A DNA stretch of 49,433 nt from CAYUCE01 sp964443275 (GTDB taxonomy: Bacteria; Bipolaricaulota; Bipolaricaulia; CAYUCE01): assembly GCA_964443275.1 (NCBI GenBank), contig CAYUCE010000007.1:1-49433 (forward strand), read 5' to 3'. This document shows positions 1 through 8,196 of this stretch, one piece after another; the first letter of the stretch is position 1; each line of letters begins with the position of its first letter. The translations under genes and the position numbers were made by a program. The notes beneath the pieces were generated by a model that was given only the letters and a program-made list of their open reading frames with translations, had not been told where the DNA came from and did not search any database.

Positions 1-36
1 GCCTAACAGTGATAGACCCTCGTTTCGCATAAAAAA

Positions 37-1017
37 TTGCCAAAGTACAGTTTATCAGAAATGAAATCATATCCACTAGCAACTGCAGAGATATCCAAAG
101 ATAAACATGAGGTAATAGTGAGAGACGTACGTAATAAAATTATTCTTCAAATGAGCTTTGACACTCAAATTACAGTAGCTGATGTTCTTGATGATTGGGT
201 AATAATTGGGTTTGGTAAAGAAGGATCTCTAGCCGGTTGGGTTCATAAATATGATAGAAAGGGTCAACTACTCTGGAGCATTAATAGTTTTCAAGATTTA
301 CCTAATGATTTAAATCTAGGTGGATCATCTGGTTATTTCTGGGTTAAAGGAATGATAATGGAGAACCTTAATAATGATGATACAATAGATTTATTAGTTT
401 GGGTTGGTGATCCAAATTGGTATTTAAATAGAATAATTTTATTATCGATATCTAATGGGCAAATAATAAGTGATTATCTGCATCCTGGTGATATTAACGT
501 CAAGGTTCAAGATATGGATTTTGATGAAAAAAAAGAAGTGCTTGTCGTTGGTATTAATAATAACTTGGGGGTTGGCTATAACCCTCAGGCTGAAGTACCA
601 GTATATGTCAGAGTTGTTTTCTTGTTTTCGGGTGTTAACATTAAAGGGATGGCACCACTTACCTCTCCTGGTACAATAAGCCCTGATATAGAAGTGGAAT
701 CGTCACAATTATGGTATCTTATTGTAACACCCTTAGAGCTTAAAAATAATCAGTTAGAATTTAATTCAGACCTAGGTTACTTTGACCCTATTATAAATTT
801 TACTAAAAGGCTTGAAGATCGTGGATTTCAAGTCGTTGTTAAGCATAAAAAGGGATTTTTGTATTACTTTGCCAAGGATGGTACTCTTTCTGGAATAAGT
901 TTAGCAGACGTAGCTCAAAAAGAGCAAATTCCCATGAACCTCTATTTCCTATCGCATCAAAATTCAGATTATATGTTTAAAAAGATTGACCGCTCTGATA
1001 GATTCAAAAGCAAATAA
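37..1017 (+). CDS. Hypothetical protein, possible FG-GAP/beta-propeller-like
   Basis: A 326-residue ORF that I do not recognise. The middle has short beta-rich segments with an Asn/Asp-rich stretch (ENLNNDDTIDLLVW, about residues 109-122) and a second one (MDFDEKKEVLVVG, about 160-172). These resemble the Asp-rich loops of FG-GAP/VCBS-type propeller blades. There is no signal peptide and no clear membrane segment. The TTG at 37 has no Shine-Dalgarno sequence, and in-frame stops lie just upstream (positions 4, 10 and 13). The ATG at 61 is an equally good start. The gene could be the surviving 3' part of a longer, decayed gene. It stands alone, followed by about 700 bp without a gene. Function unknown. 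Confidence 0.5.
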   Translation: MPKYSLSEMKSYPLATAEISKDKHEVIVRDVRNKIILQMSFDTQITVADVLDDWVIIGFGKEGSLAGWVHKYDRKGQLLWSINSFQDLPNDLNLGGSSGYFWVKGMIMENLNNDDTIDLLVWVGDPNWYLNRIILLSISNGQIISDYLHPGDINVKVQDMDFDEKKEVLVVGINNNLGVGYNPQAEVPVYVRVVFLFSGVNIKGMAPLTSPGTISPDIEVESSQLWYLIVTPLELKNNQLEFNSDLGYFDPIINFTKRLEDRGFQVVVKHKKGFLYYFAKDGTLSGISLADVAQKEQIPMNLYFLSHQNSDYMFKKIDRSDRFKSK

Positions 1018-1590
1018 AACCAAATATAAAGCCAATAAACACCCACATAATTAACCACTCTCTCAGTTTATGAGGTCAAGTTCGGCTGTTATACACCCAT
1101 CTTCGTTACTTTTTTCAATCTACTCTCGTCAATAGATCTCACAGGGTCACTTCTAGTGGAGATACTCCTGGATTTTCAAAGAAGATATTACATACTTTTC
1201 AAGTGCACAGTTAAATTATTCTCCCTGTCTCATATCCACAATTTCAAGATTAGAAATCTTACATATTGAGCACCGAATTTTGACGCAACTAAGAATCTAC
1301 AGAATCAAATTCCATTACAACCCTTCATAATTATAGGGATTATAGGGCCTGGTTTAGAAATATCCAAAAAATGGCAAAAAATGTTCTTTTGCCCTGATTT
1401 AATTATCAATAACTTTCTAAGATAAGTGATCGGTTTTGCGCAAAAAGCATCTTGCCTGAGTCCTTAATTTGCTAAGTTGCATATTTGGGCTATCCGGATT
1501 AAAAATAGACTGGCGAAATATCCAAAATTATAAGCTGGAAACTAAATTTGCGATTCAGTGAGGAAAATGTAAAAGGATAGACCGGGGCGA
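1018..1590. other. Gene-free interval
   Basis: I see no ORF with coding character on either strand. The stretch is AT-rich, with short direct echoes such as the repeated TTATAGGG near 1333-1346. It may hold a decayed gene or element, but nothing identifiable remains. Confidence 0.5.
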
Positions 1591-1648
1591 CTCTTCTACG
1601 CTTCTACGAAGCTCTCTGCTTCGCAAGCTACGCAGTAGCGTAGAAGAG
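1591..1648. repeat. Nested hairpin element (REP-like)
   Basis: The arms CTCTTCTACGCT (1591-1602) and AGCGTAGAAGAG (1637-1648) are perfectly complementary over 12 bp. They enclose a second hairpin, CGAAGC (1607-1612) with GCTTCG (1618-1623). The segment is richer in short repeats (CTTCTACG occurs twice, and CGAAG several times) than its surroundings. It lies about 80 bp upstream of the ECF sigma promoter. It may be a REP-type element or the remnant of a small mobile element. Confidence 0.6.
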
Positions 1649-1682
1649 GTCGAAGAAGCGAAGTACGAGTTTTATTTAAGAG

Positions 1683-1710
1683 TGAAACTTTTTCCACGCT
1701 TAATTGTATA
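1683..1710 (+). promoter_or_regulatory. Putative ECF-type promoter of the sigma factor gene
   Basis: TGAAAC at 1683-1688 is followed after exactly 16 bp by TGTA at 1705-1708. This resembles the TGAAAC-N16-CGTA pattern of SigW-type ECF promoters, and it sits just upstream of an ECF sigma gene. Autoregulation is typical of this family, so this is a reasonable but untested assignment. Confidence 0.4.
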
Positions 1711-1729
1711 ACGGGTGAAAGACTAAGGT

Positions 1730-2293
1730 ATGAACCAAAAAGTTAAGGAAAGCGATCTGGACTTAATCCAGCAGACTGCCCAAGGAAACCTTGAAGCCTG
1801 GGGGATTATTATGACCCGTTACAAAAGACAAGTTTTTGGAATAGCTTTAAGTTTTCTAAAGAATCCTCACGATGCTCAGGATATAGTCCAGGATACCTTT
1901 CTTAAAGCTTATCAGAAGCTTGATCAATACGATCTAAAGAGGAAGTTCTCCCCTTGGCTCTTTGCTATAGCCGCAAACCTTTGTAAGAACAAATTAAAGA
2001 GGGATCGCTTCATGCAGCCGCTCAAAAATCCCGGACGGCTTTTTAACCCCCAAGTAAGCAATCCAGAAAAGGAAGTGGCTAAGGAAAGAAGACAAGAGCT
2101 AATTAAAAGATCACTGAACAGATTAGATTATAAATATCGAGCACCTTTAATCTTAAAGTATTATACCGGCCTAACTTATGAGGAGATATCTCAGGCTCTA
2201 AAGATCCCGCTGGGGACGGTAAAGACAAGACTCCATCGGGCAAAGGCAAAGTTGCGAAACGAACTGGAACAGGGGGGATTAACTAATGAGTGA
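1730..2293 (+). CDS. ECF (sigma-70 family) RNA polymerase sigma factor
   Basis: A 187-residue group 4 sigma factor with the usual two domains. Region 2 spans about residues 25-95, with the DAQDIVQDTFLKAY core-binding helix and FSPWLFAIAANLCKNKLKR. Region 4 spans about residues 125-182 and ends in the HTH YEEISQALKIPLGTVKTRLHRAK. ECF factors direct RNA polymerase to a small regulon and are normally held by an anti-sigma factor encoded next door. The downstream gene overlaps by 8 bp and encodes a single-span membrane protein, as expected for such a partner. An ECF-like promoter lies directly upstream, suggesting autoregulation. AAGG lies very close to the ATG. Confidence 0.95.
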   Translation: MNQKVKESDLDLIQQTAQGNLEAWGIIMTRYKRQVFGIALSFLKNPHDAQDIVQDTFLKAYQKLDQYDLKRKFSPWLFAIAANLCKNKLKRDRFMQPLKNPGRLFNPQVSNPEKEVAKERRQELIKRSLNRLDYKYRAPLILKYYTGLTYEEISQALKIPLGTVKTRLHRAKAKLRNELEQGGLTNE

Positions 2294-2855
2294 AAAGAGA
2301 AATGAGGAACTTAATTCCAAAAATATTGAAAGCATGCTCAAAGAGGAAATTGACCGTACGGTAGATAAAAACCTGCATCTAATCGAGGGTCTGGAACAGA
2401 AAGTGATCGACCGGCTTGAAAAGAAAGAAGATACCGCTTTTACTGCCTCCAAACTCTTTGCGCCTTTTAGCCATCTTTTAGACCGGAAAATAGCTTATGG
2501 ACTCGCCGGTGTAGCTTTGATCGTTATGGGAGTTTTTATCGGAATGGCCATCCAAGGAGGCCTTGGGGCATCCGGGTTTACTACAGATAGCGGTCCCGGG
2601 GTATGGTTTGTAGTGGCCTATCCAGAGGCAAAACAGGTAGCAGTGGTAGGAGATTTTACGGATTGGGAACCTAAATCGCTTAAAAAGGAAGAAAGAGGTA
2701 TCTGGGCGGTAAAACTTGATCTTGAACCCGGCCGGTATGAGTATAACTTTGTAGTAAACAGCAGCCGTTGGGTACTAGATCCGCGTGCAGACGAGTACGC
2801 CAAAAGCTTTGGCGATTATAATTCGGTTATTTATGTAAAGCGGGAGAGCGCATGA
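2286..2855 (+). CDS. Membrane protein with C-terminal CBM48/glycogen-binding-like domain, probable anti-sigma factor
   Basis: 189 residues. The charged N-terminal part (1-65) should be cytosolic. One membrane helix lies at about 70-92 (IAYGLAGVALIVMGVFIGMA). The outer C-terminal domain (about 104-186) matches the early-set/CBM48 fold of AMPK-beta and branching enzymes, with the motifs VAVVGDFTDWEP and GRYEYNFVVNSSRWVLDPRA. The gene overlaps the sigma gene by 8 bp and the next gene by 4 bp. The natural reading is an anti-sigma factor that binds the sigma factor inside and senses something, perhaps a glycan, outside. No zinc-finger (ZAS) motif is visible in the N-terminal part, so the anti-sigma role rests on position and topology. 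Confidence 0.75.
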   Translation: MSEKRNEELNSKNIESMLKEEIDRTVDKNLHLIEGLEQKVIDRLEKKEDTAFTASKLFAPFSHLLDRKIAYGLAGVALIVMGVFIGMAIQGGLGASGFTTDSGPGVWFVVAYPEAKQVAVVGDFTDWEPKSLKKEERGIWAVKLDLEPGRYEYNFVVNSSRWVLDPRADEYAKSFGDYNSVIYVKRESA

Positions 2856-3592
2856 TAAACATAAACCAAAAAAAGACGCTTGTAATGTTAATAGCTTTGA
2901 CTTTGATTTTAGCCACTAACCTAACATTAGCTGCTAATGCTAATTTATATCAGTCAAAAACCCCCCAGGACATCTTTGCTTATATAGATACCTTTCATAT
3001 CTCCCTCTCGGCAAAAGAAATCTTGACCGAATCACTAAGGCGTGGATTTAACCAAGGAAGGTTGACCCCCAATAGAGCGTTTGGTTTTTTGACAAAAATT
3101 CACCAAAGCGGTGCCCAAATTCCGGTACGAGAACAGGTTTTTCTAATTATAGCCAGAACCCTGCAGGAAGATCTACCGATCAATCGGATGCTAAATAAGG
3201 TAGCAGAAGGCCTGGCCAGAGGAGAACCTTTATCTACCATAGCGCCAATTCTCCAAGAATGGAAAACTACCCTGCAGGGGGTAAAGGTGCTGCTAGAAAG
3301 TAAGGACATTCATGTAGGAAGCAAAGTTTTGAACCAAAACAAGCCCCTTCCCATCTACCCATTTGATCTATTAACAGAAGATATAGCCGGTGGCTTGGAG
3401 CAATATGTAATCGCCGGTAAAGACCCCACCGACCAACAACTTGTAAAAAGAGAAGTCATCTTGAGATTAAAAAGGGACGTCCGGATACCACCGGCGTTAG
3501 TAGAGATAGTAGAAAAGAGGGTAAGTGGAGGGGAATTTTCCAAGATTGCAGTCTCAATCAAAGTACGAAAGTCCAGTAAGTCAAAAGATTAA
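2852..3592 (+). CDS. Exported protein of unknown function in the ECF operon
   Basis: 246 residues with a clear Sec signal peptide: KK at 7-8, a hydrophobic core LVMLIALTLILATNLTLA, and a cleavage site near residue 28 (AANA). The mature part is mostly alpha-helical and hydrophilic, with no cysteines and no motif I recognise. It overlaps the putative anti-sigma gene by 4 bp (ATGA) and is therefore translationally coupled. It is probably a periplasmic or surface member of the same envelope-sensing operon. Function unknown. Confidence 0.75.
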   Translation: MININQKKTLVMLIALTLILATNLTLAANANLYQSKTPQDIFAYIDTFHISLSAKEILTESLRRGFNQGRLTPNRAFGFLTKIHQSGAQIPVREQVFLIIARTLQEDLPINRMLNKVAEGLARGEPLSTIAPILQEWKTTLQGVKVLLESKDIHVGSKVLNQNKPLPIYPFDLLTEDIAGGLEQYVIAGKDPTDQQLVKREVILRLKRDVRIPPALVEIVEKRVSGGEFSKIAVSIKVRKSSKSKD

Positions 3593-3613
3593 ATTATAAT
3601 TTAGGAGGTTAAA

Positions 3614-5533
3614 ATGTTTGTGCAATTTAAATCAACTAGGATAAGAAATATTTGGTGGATATCAAGTATCATTTCCATTTTAGTGCTTTTAGTCCTGGGA
3701 ACGATGGTTACCTACCCCTCACTTGGATATGCTCAAAGCCAGAATCAGCCTAAAGGGATCATAATAAATCCTTCCGATGAGCTATCCATTGAGGTGTGGG
3801 TTGACAAAAGTACCTACCGGATAGGTGAATATATCAAGATTCACTTTTCAACAAATCAAAAAGGTTACGTCTATATCTGGGATATCGATACCGCCGGAGT
3901 AGTAAGACAAATTTTCCCCAATAGATATTCTCAGGATAATTATCTACCCGCTGGCAAACATACTCTGCCAGATAAGGGCTATAGCTTCTTAGTCGCTCCA
4001 CCCCCGGGTACAGAATACTTGCAAGCCATCTTATCCAAAAGAAAGCTCGATCTAACCCCACAGGAATTCAAACAAGAGTTTCCGGTCCTCTCTCAGAAGC
4101 CGGAAGAATTTAGCCAACAGATGAAAGGCAAGATCCAGGCTATAGTGCCGACCAGAGATTGGGCTACTGCCTGGACCAGTTTTGAGGTTACCTTCGGGGT
4201 AAGCCCGGCCCAAAGGCCAACAGCTCAGTTTAATTATTCACCCTCTAGGCCGGAAGTTGGAAGTGTGGTAACTTTTGATGCTTCCGGCTCTTCTGATCCA
4301 GACGGATGGATTAAAAGCTATAGATGGGACTTCGATAGTGACGGAAAGGTTGACAGCTACGGCCAGCGGGTCACTCACCGCTTTTACAGCCCCGGATACC
4401 AGCAGATAAGACTGACGGTCATAGATAACCGTAATCTCTCTGACTCAGTTACCAAAGCGATTCGAGTGGTGTCAAAACCGGCTAATAGACAACCTATTGC
4501 CCAATTTAACTACACGCCAAAGGAGCCCCTGGTGGGTACCATAGTAGATTTTGATGCCTCCGGTTCTTATGATCCGGACGGATATTTGACCGATTATGAA
4601 TGGGATTTCAACCAGGACGGAAGGGCGGATGCCTCCGGGAGACAGGTTAGTTACTATTTCCATCGAACAGGCTCCCATCCAGTTACCTTAAAAGTAAGAG
4701 ACAACCAGGGAGCAACCGATTCCATAACCAAAGAAGTTGTTATAAGATCCCAAATAAACAGATCTCCGGTGGCTTCGTTTACTTATAGTCCGGACAGCCC
4801 TCAAGTGGGTAACCCGGTCAGATTCAATGCTTCACCTTCCTACGACCCGGACGGATGGCTTACCGAGTATAGATGGGATTTTAACCAGGATGGAAGGACG
4901 GACGCATACGGCTCTACGGCCAGCTATACATTTAACAACCCGGGAAACTTTCGAGTTACTCTCACCGTGGTGGATAACCAGGGATCTTCCTCTTCTGCTA
5001 GCCAGTGGATTCAGGTCTCAGGACCCAAACCACCTCCGTTCCCGCAAATCGGGGCTGGTTTTTGGATTCAGTCGGTAGGGCGTAATCAATTGCGTATAGT
5101 GGTCAACGGTAAGAATTGGTGGTTTAATGACCATAACTACAAGATTAAGCTAGAAACCGACGGCCGATTTACCGATGTAGATCGGGGTTATCCAGGACCA
5201 GCTCCCATGCGGGTTATCCCAGTAACCGGCCGCAGCCAACTCGAACTGTCCGGTTCCATACGAAATGGGTGGACAGAATACCTAATTACAGTAAGCAATA
5301 CGACCAAAATAAAGTTTAATCTACAATTGGATATCGATGGGGATGGAGCTCTTGAACAAAGAACCGACTTTATATATCTAGGGGAAAATCTAAAGCATCC
5401 CCCTTCAAATCCCTTTGTAGTCAAGTTCCCCTCCGGAAACCTTACTTCCTGGATAAGTGCGCAGATTTGTCTATCCTTGATCGATCAACCGGGATTTAAC
5501 TTCATGGTTTGCTTTAATTGGAATGAGTTTTAG
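3614..5533 (+). CDS. Exported DUF4384 protein with three PKD domains
   Basis: 639 residues. An N-terminal signal or anchor (about 12-40) precedes a DUF4384-like domain (about 52-150; LSIEVWVDKSTYRIGEYIKIHFS, then GYVYIWDID and the SFLVAPPPGTEYLQAIL segment). Three PKD repeats follow (about 203-290, 297-383 and 388-475). Each has the xFDASGSxDPDG and YxWDFDxDG signatures, and two keep GxxxVTLxVxDNxG. The last 160 residues are beta-rich and unassigned. PKD domains usually serve as spacers or protein-carbohydrate contact modules on the cell surface. A good ribosome site (TTAGGAGG) precedes the ATG. It is the last gene of the sigma/anti-sigma operon and is probably a main output of that regulon. 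Its stop overlaps the stop of the convergent peroxiredoxin gene. Confidence 0.85.
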   Translation: MFVQFKSTRIRNIWWISSIISILVLLVLGTMVTYPSLGYAQSQNQPKGIIINPSDELSIEVWVDKSTYRIGEYIKIHFSTNQKGYVYIWDIDTAGVVRQIFPNRYSQDNYLPAGKHTLPDKGYSFLVAPPPGTEYLQAILSKRKLDLTPQEFKQEFPVLSQKPEEFSQQMKGKIQAIVPTRDWATAWTSFEVTFGVSPAQRPTAQFNYSPSRPEVGSVVTFDASGSSDPDGWIKSYRWDFDSDGKVDSYGQRVTHRFYSPGYQQIRLTVIDNRNLSDSVTKAIRVVSKPANRQPIAQFNYTPKEPLVGTIVDFDASGSYDPDGYLTDYEWDFNQDGRADASGRQVSYYFHRTGSHPVTLKVRDNQGATDSITKEVVIRSQINRSPVASFTYSPDSPQVGNPVRFNASPSYDPDGWLTEYRWDFNQDGRTDAYGSTASYTFNNPGNFRVTLTVVDNQGSSSSASQWIQVSGPKPPPFPQIGAGFWIQSVGRNQLRIVVNGKNWWFNDHNYKIKLETDGRFTDVDRGYPGPAPMRVIPVTGRSQLELSGSIRNGWTEYLITVSNTTKIKFNLQLDIDGDGALEQRTDFIYLGENLKHPPSNPFVVKFPSGNLTSWISAQICLSLIDQPGFNFMVCFNWNEF

Positions 5534-6204
5534 GGGAGGTCTTTGTGGCATAACCACCAATCGTAGCACTCATACCTTTTCAATCGTTCCTGGGCGGTCT
5601 TTTTGTCGGTGGCCGGAGGTACTATTACCTCATCCCCGATTAGCTCGTTATTGGGCCAATTGGCGGGCATGGCTACTTTGTTTTGGTCAGCTATTTGAAG
5701 GGCCTTAACTATTCTAAGTATCTCATCCATATTGCGCCCCAGCTCCTGTGGATAGTAGAGGATTAGTCTAATTATTCCTTTCTCATCCACAATAAAAACT
5801 GCTCTAACAGTATTAGTTCCCTTCTCCGGATGGACCATGCCCAACCGGGTAGCAACCTTGCCCATATCATCGGCAATTATGGGAAACGGAATTTCCACAT
5901 CCAGATTATCTTCAATCCACTCTACCCATTTTAGATGCGAAAAGACTTGATCAATGGAAAGCCCGATGAGCTCACAATTTAGCTCCTTAAACTGGTCATA
6001 CTTTTTGGCAAAAGAGACAAATTCGGTAGTGCACACCGGGGTAAAATCACCCGGATGGCTAAACAACACAAACCATTTGCCCTCAAAATATTCGGGTAAT
6101 TTTGTCTTTATCTTCCCGTGGGTAGTCTTGACGTGCATCTCCGGGAACTTCTCACCGATTAATGGGATGCCCTTTTGATCCCTAGATTCGCTTGCTGTTT
6201 GCAT
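5530..6204 (-). CDS. Peroxiredoxin, Prx6/archaeal type
   Basis: 224 residues. It reduces peroxides through the peroxidatic cysteine Cys58 in PGDFTPVCTTE. The length and the long C-terminal domain are typical of the Prx6 group (archaeal ApTPx, AhpC2-like). Two further cysteines at 213 and 219 (ECYDWWLC) match the C-terminal pair of the archaeal enzymes, where one acts as the resolving cysteine. The enzyme is therefore probably 2-Cys in mechanism although it belongs to the 1-Cys structural class. It has a near-perfect sigma70 promoter and a good ribosome site (TAGGAGG). It stands alone, convergent with the PKD gene, with stops overlapping by 3 bp. Confidence 0.93.
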   Translation of the reverse strand: MQTASESRDQKGIPLIGEKFPEMHVKTTHGKIKTKLPEYFEGKWFVLFSHPGDFTPVCTTEFVSFAKKYDQFKELNCELIGLSIDQVFSHLKWVEWIEDNLDVEIPFPIIADDMGKVATRLGMVHPEKGTNTVRAVFIVDEKGIIRLILYYPQELGRNMDEILRIVKALQIADQNKVAMPANWPNNELIGDEVIVPPATDKKTAQERLKRYECYDWWLCHKDLP

Positions 6205-6236
6205 AATTTACCTCCTAGTTAGATTTTATAAATTAT

Positions 6237-6268
6237 AGAATTATAACAATTCTAAACCGGGATGTCAA
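6237..6268 (-). promoter_or_regulatory. Consensus sigma70 promoter with overlapping palindrome upstream of the peroxiredoxin gene
   Basis: On the minus strand TTGACA (6268-6263), a 17 bp spacer and TATAAT (6245-6240) form a perfect consensus promoter. A palindrome, AGAATT-N5-AATTCT (6237-6253), covers the -10 box and could be an operator. It matches a PerR box only partially, so the regulator is not named. Confidence 0.7.
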
Positions 6269-6389
6269 ACAACCTCCGTGGCTCAATTTTTCATCGCCTT
6301 TAACGGGGAAGCACCATTTTCTTTTTTTGGAAATCTCGCTTCCAGCCATTAAAATAAACTGTTAAATATACCTAAAGGAGGCGAGGATA

Positions 6390-6823
6390 ATGAAAGAGTT
6401 TAGAATCACTATACCTAACCGGCCGGGTGAGCTATCCAATTTAATGGGTACCCTGGGTGATAATGGAGTCAATGCCCGATCCGTAAACTGTGCTGTGACC
6501 AGTGTGGCAACAAGTCCCTTGTAACCTTAGTTCCCTACGATGAAAAAGAGGCTCGGCAAACCCTAGACAGGGAACAGATCGACTATGAGGAATCCATGAT
6601 ACTACCCATGGACTTGTTAGATGAGCCGGGAGAATTGGGTCGGGTTTCCAGGGTAATAGCCGAGGCCGGGGTGAATATAGAATCGGTTTATTTATTAGGC
6701 AGATTGGGTACAGGTAACACGGCAAGAGTGCATATCGGCTTTCGGTTAGACGATCCACAAAAAGCCAAGGAAGCCATAAAAGCTACCGAGGAATGGGCCC
6801 CAAAAATAGGAGGAGAAGGATAA
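6390..6823 (+). pseudogene. Tandem ACT-domain protein, frameshifted
   Basis: Two ACT domains are recognisable, but in different reading frames. The first starts at ATG 6390 after a strong AAAGGAGG site and reads FRITIPNRPGELSNLMGTLGDNGVNARSVNC. It then runs into a stop at 6522. The downstream frame continues the protein as CGNKSLVTLVPYDEKEARQTL and a second ACT domain (DLLDEPGELGRVSRVIAEAGVNIESVYLLG). Losing a single base near 6490-6495 explains the shift; restoring it gives about 144 residues. ACT pairs of this size are usually amino-acid-binding regulatory proteins. A real mutation and a sequencing error cannot be told apart here. Confidence 0.8.
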
Positions 6824-6834
6824 GCTAGAAAAAA

Positions 6835-8025
6835 TCAAAAAGTACTCGGTTGGCTAAGTTTGGGGAACTCATTTAGGTTGACCTTTTTACCCTCGATGAA
6901 TACATCCAATACCTGGCATTTTAAATCAAACGGGTGACCATCTAAAGCCACGAAATCCGCATCCCTACCTTCTTGTAAAGACCCCACTCGCTCGTCTATG
7001 TCCGCAATTTGAGCAGCATTGATAGTAATTGATTTCAAAGCTTCATACTCATCCATACCTTCCCGAACAGCAAAGGCAGCCATCAAAGGCAGATACTGTA
7101 TAGGAACTACCGGTGAATCGGTGGTGATGGCTACCTTAACCCCAGCTTCAGTCAATATCGACGGAGTTTTAAAAGTACGCTCAATAATTTCCCGTTTAGA
7201 CCTGGCAGTAAGCCCCGGGCCTACCACAGCTTCGACTCCACGATCAGCTAAAAATTTGACTATTTTATGCCCTTCCGTACAGTGATCTATGGAGTATTTT
7301 AGGCCAAACTCCTGGGAGATTCTTACCGCAGTTACAATATCATCGGCGCGGTGAGCATGAATTTTGGCCCTCAGCTCACCCTTTAGGACCGGTATGAGAG
7401 CCTCTTTTTTAAAATCTCTGTCCGTTTCTTTATCCTTTTCTAATTTACGTAAATAGTTTTGGGCATCGTAAAGTGCTTCCCGCAGGACCGCGGCTGTACC
7501 AATTCTAGTGGAAGGCATTTTATCCTTTTCACTGTAGACCCGTTTTGGATTCTCACCGGTGGCCATCTTCATCGCCGAAGGCTCCTTGATGATTAGATGG
7601 TCCAAAATAGGTGAGCCGGCGGCCTTAAAGGCAGCAAATTGCCCCCCGATTACGTTACCCGATCCCGGACCTACATTGAGCGCGGTGACTCCGGCCTTAA
7701 CCGCGTCCTGAAACCCTAGGTCCAATGGATTTACCCCGTCAATACTTCTTACCTGCGGGGTCACCGGGTCGGTTAGCTCATTGGTATCTCGACCCTCCAC
7801 ACCTTCGCCTTCTTCGTGTATTCCCACATGGGTATGAGCATCGACAAGTCCAGGGATCACCGTGGTATCCAAATAATCTAAAATAGAACAAGAGTCCGGA
7901 ATATCTAGGGACTTACCCACCTTTTTTATACGGCCATCCTCAATAATCATAACTCCCGGTTTTAAGGTTCCCATCTCAGTCATAGTAAACAGCCGGCCGG
8001 CTTTTACGGCAATCTTTGTGCTCAT
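6835..8025 (-). CDS. Amidohydrolase (imidazolonepropionase-like, metal-dependent)
   Basis: 396 residues from the ATG at 8025, chosen because GGGGAGG lies 8 bp upstream; an upstream extension to 8106 has no such site. It belongs to the metal-dependent amidohydrolase superfamily. VIPGLVDAHTHVGIHEEG carries the first metal-binding HxH, HAHRADDI and SIDHCTEGHKI carry the later histidines, and ITTDSPVVP has the catalytic Asp. The N- and C-terminal beta-sandwich segments (LFTMTEMGTLKPGVMIIEDGRI and GRDADFVALDGHP) are typical of imidazolonepropionase-like cyclic amide hydrolases. The substrate cannot be told from sequence. It is divergent from the FAH-family gene and may be functionally linked to it in catabolism. 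Confidence 0.88.
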   Translation of the reverse strand: MSTKIAVKAGRLFTMTEMGTLKPGVMIIEDGRIKKVGKSLDIPDSCSILDYLDTTVIPGLVDAHTHVGIHEEGEGVEGRDTNELTDPVTPQVRSIDGVNPLDLGFQDAVKAGVTALNVGPGSGNVIGGQFAAFKAAGSPILDHLIIKEPSAMKMATGENPKRVYSEKDKMPSTRIGTAAVLREALYDAQNYLRKLEKDKETDRDFKKEALIPVLKGELRAKIHAHRADDIVTAVRISQEFGLKYSIDHCTEGHKIVKFLADRGVEAVVGPGLTARSKREIIERTFKTPSILTEAGVKVAITTDSPVVPIQYLPLMAAFAVREGMDEYEALKSITINAAQIADIDERVGSLQEGRDADFVALDGHPFDLKCQVLDVFIEGKKVNLNEFPKLSQPSTF

Positions 8026-8108
8026 CAAAACCTCCCCGTTAACAACAAGTTTTATAAATCTTATAAATTTGTAGGGTAGTATAAAATTGCTAGAGAAGAA
8101 TTTCAAAT

Positions 8109-8141
8109 CCGGTTCAATTCTGGGAACAGAATTGACACCGG
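8109..8141. repeat. Long hairpin with GGAA tetraloop between divergent genes
   Basis: TCAATTCTG (8114-8122), loop GGAA, CAGAATTGA (8127-8135). The stem is extended by CCGGT (8109-8113) and ACCGG (8137-8141) with one bulged C. The 14 bp stem covers the TTGACA (8132-8137) that could serve as a -35 box for the FAH gene, so it could be an operator or an RNA structure. Confidence 0.65.
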
Positions 8142-8196
8142 TGATCGTAATTTCCTATTCTTTTTCTAATCTTTATTTTACAGGTAGGAGATGTCC

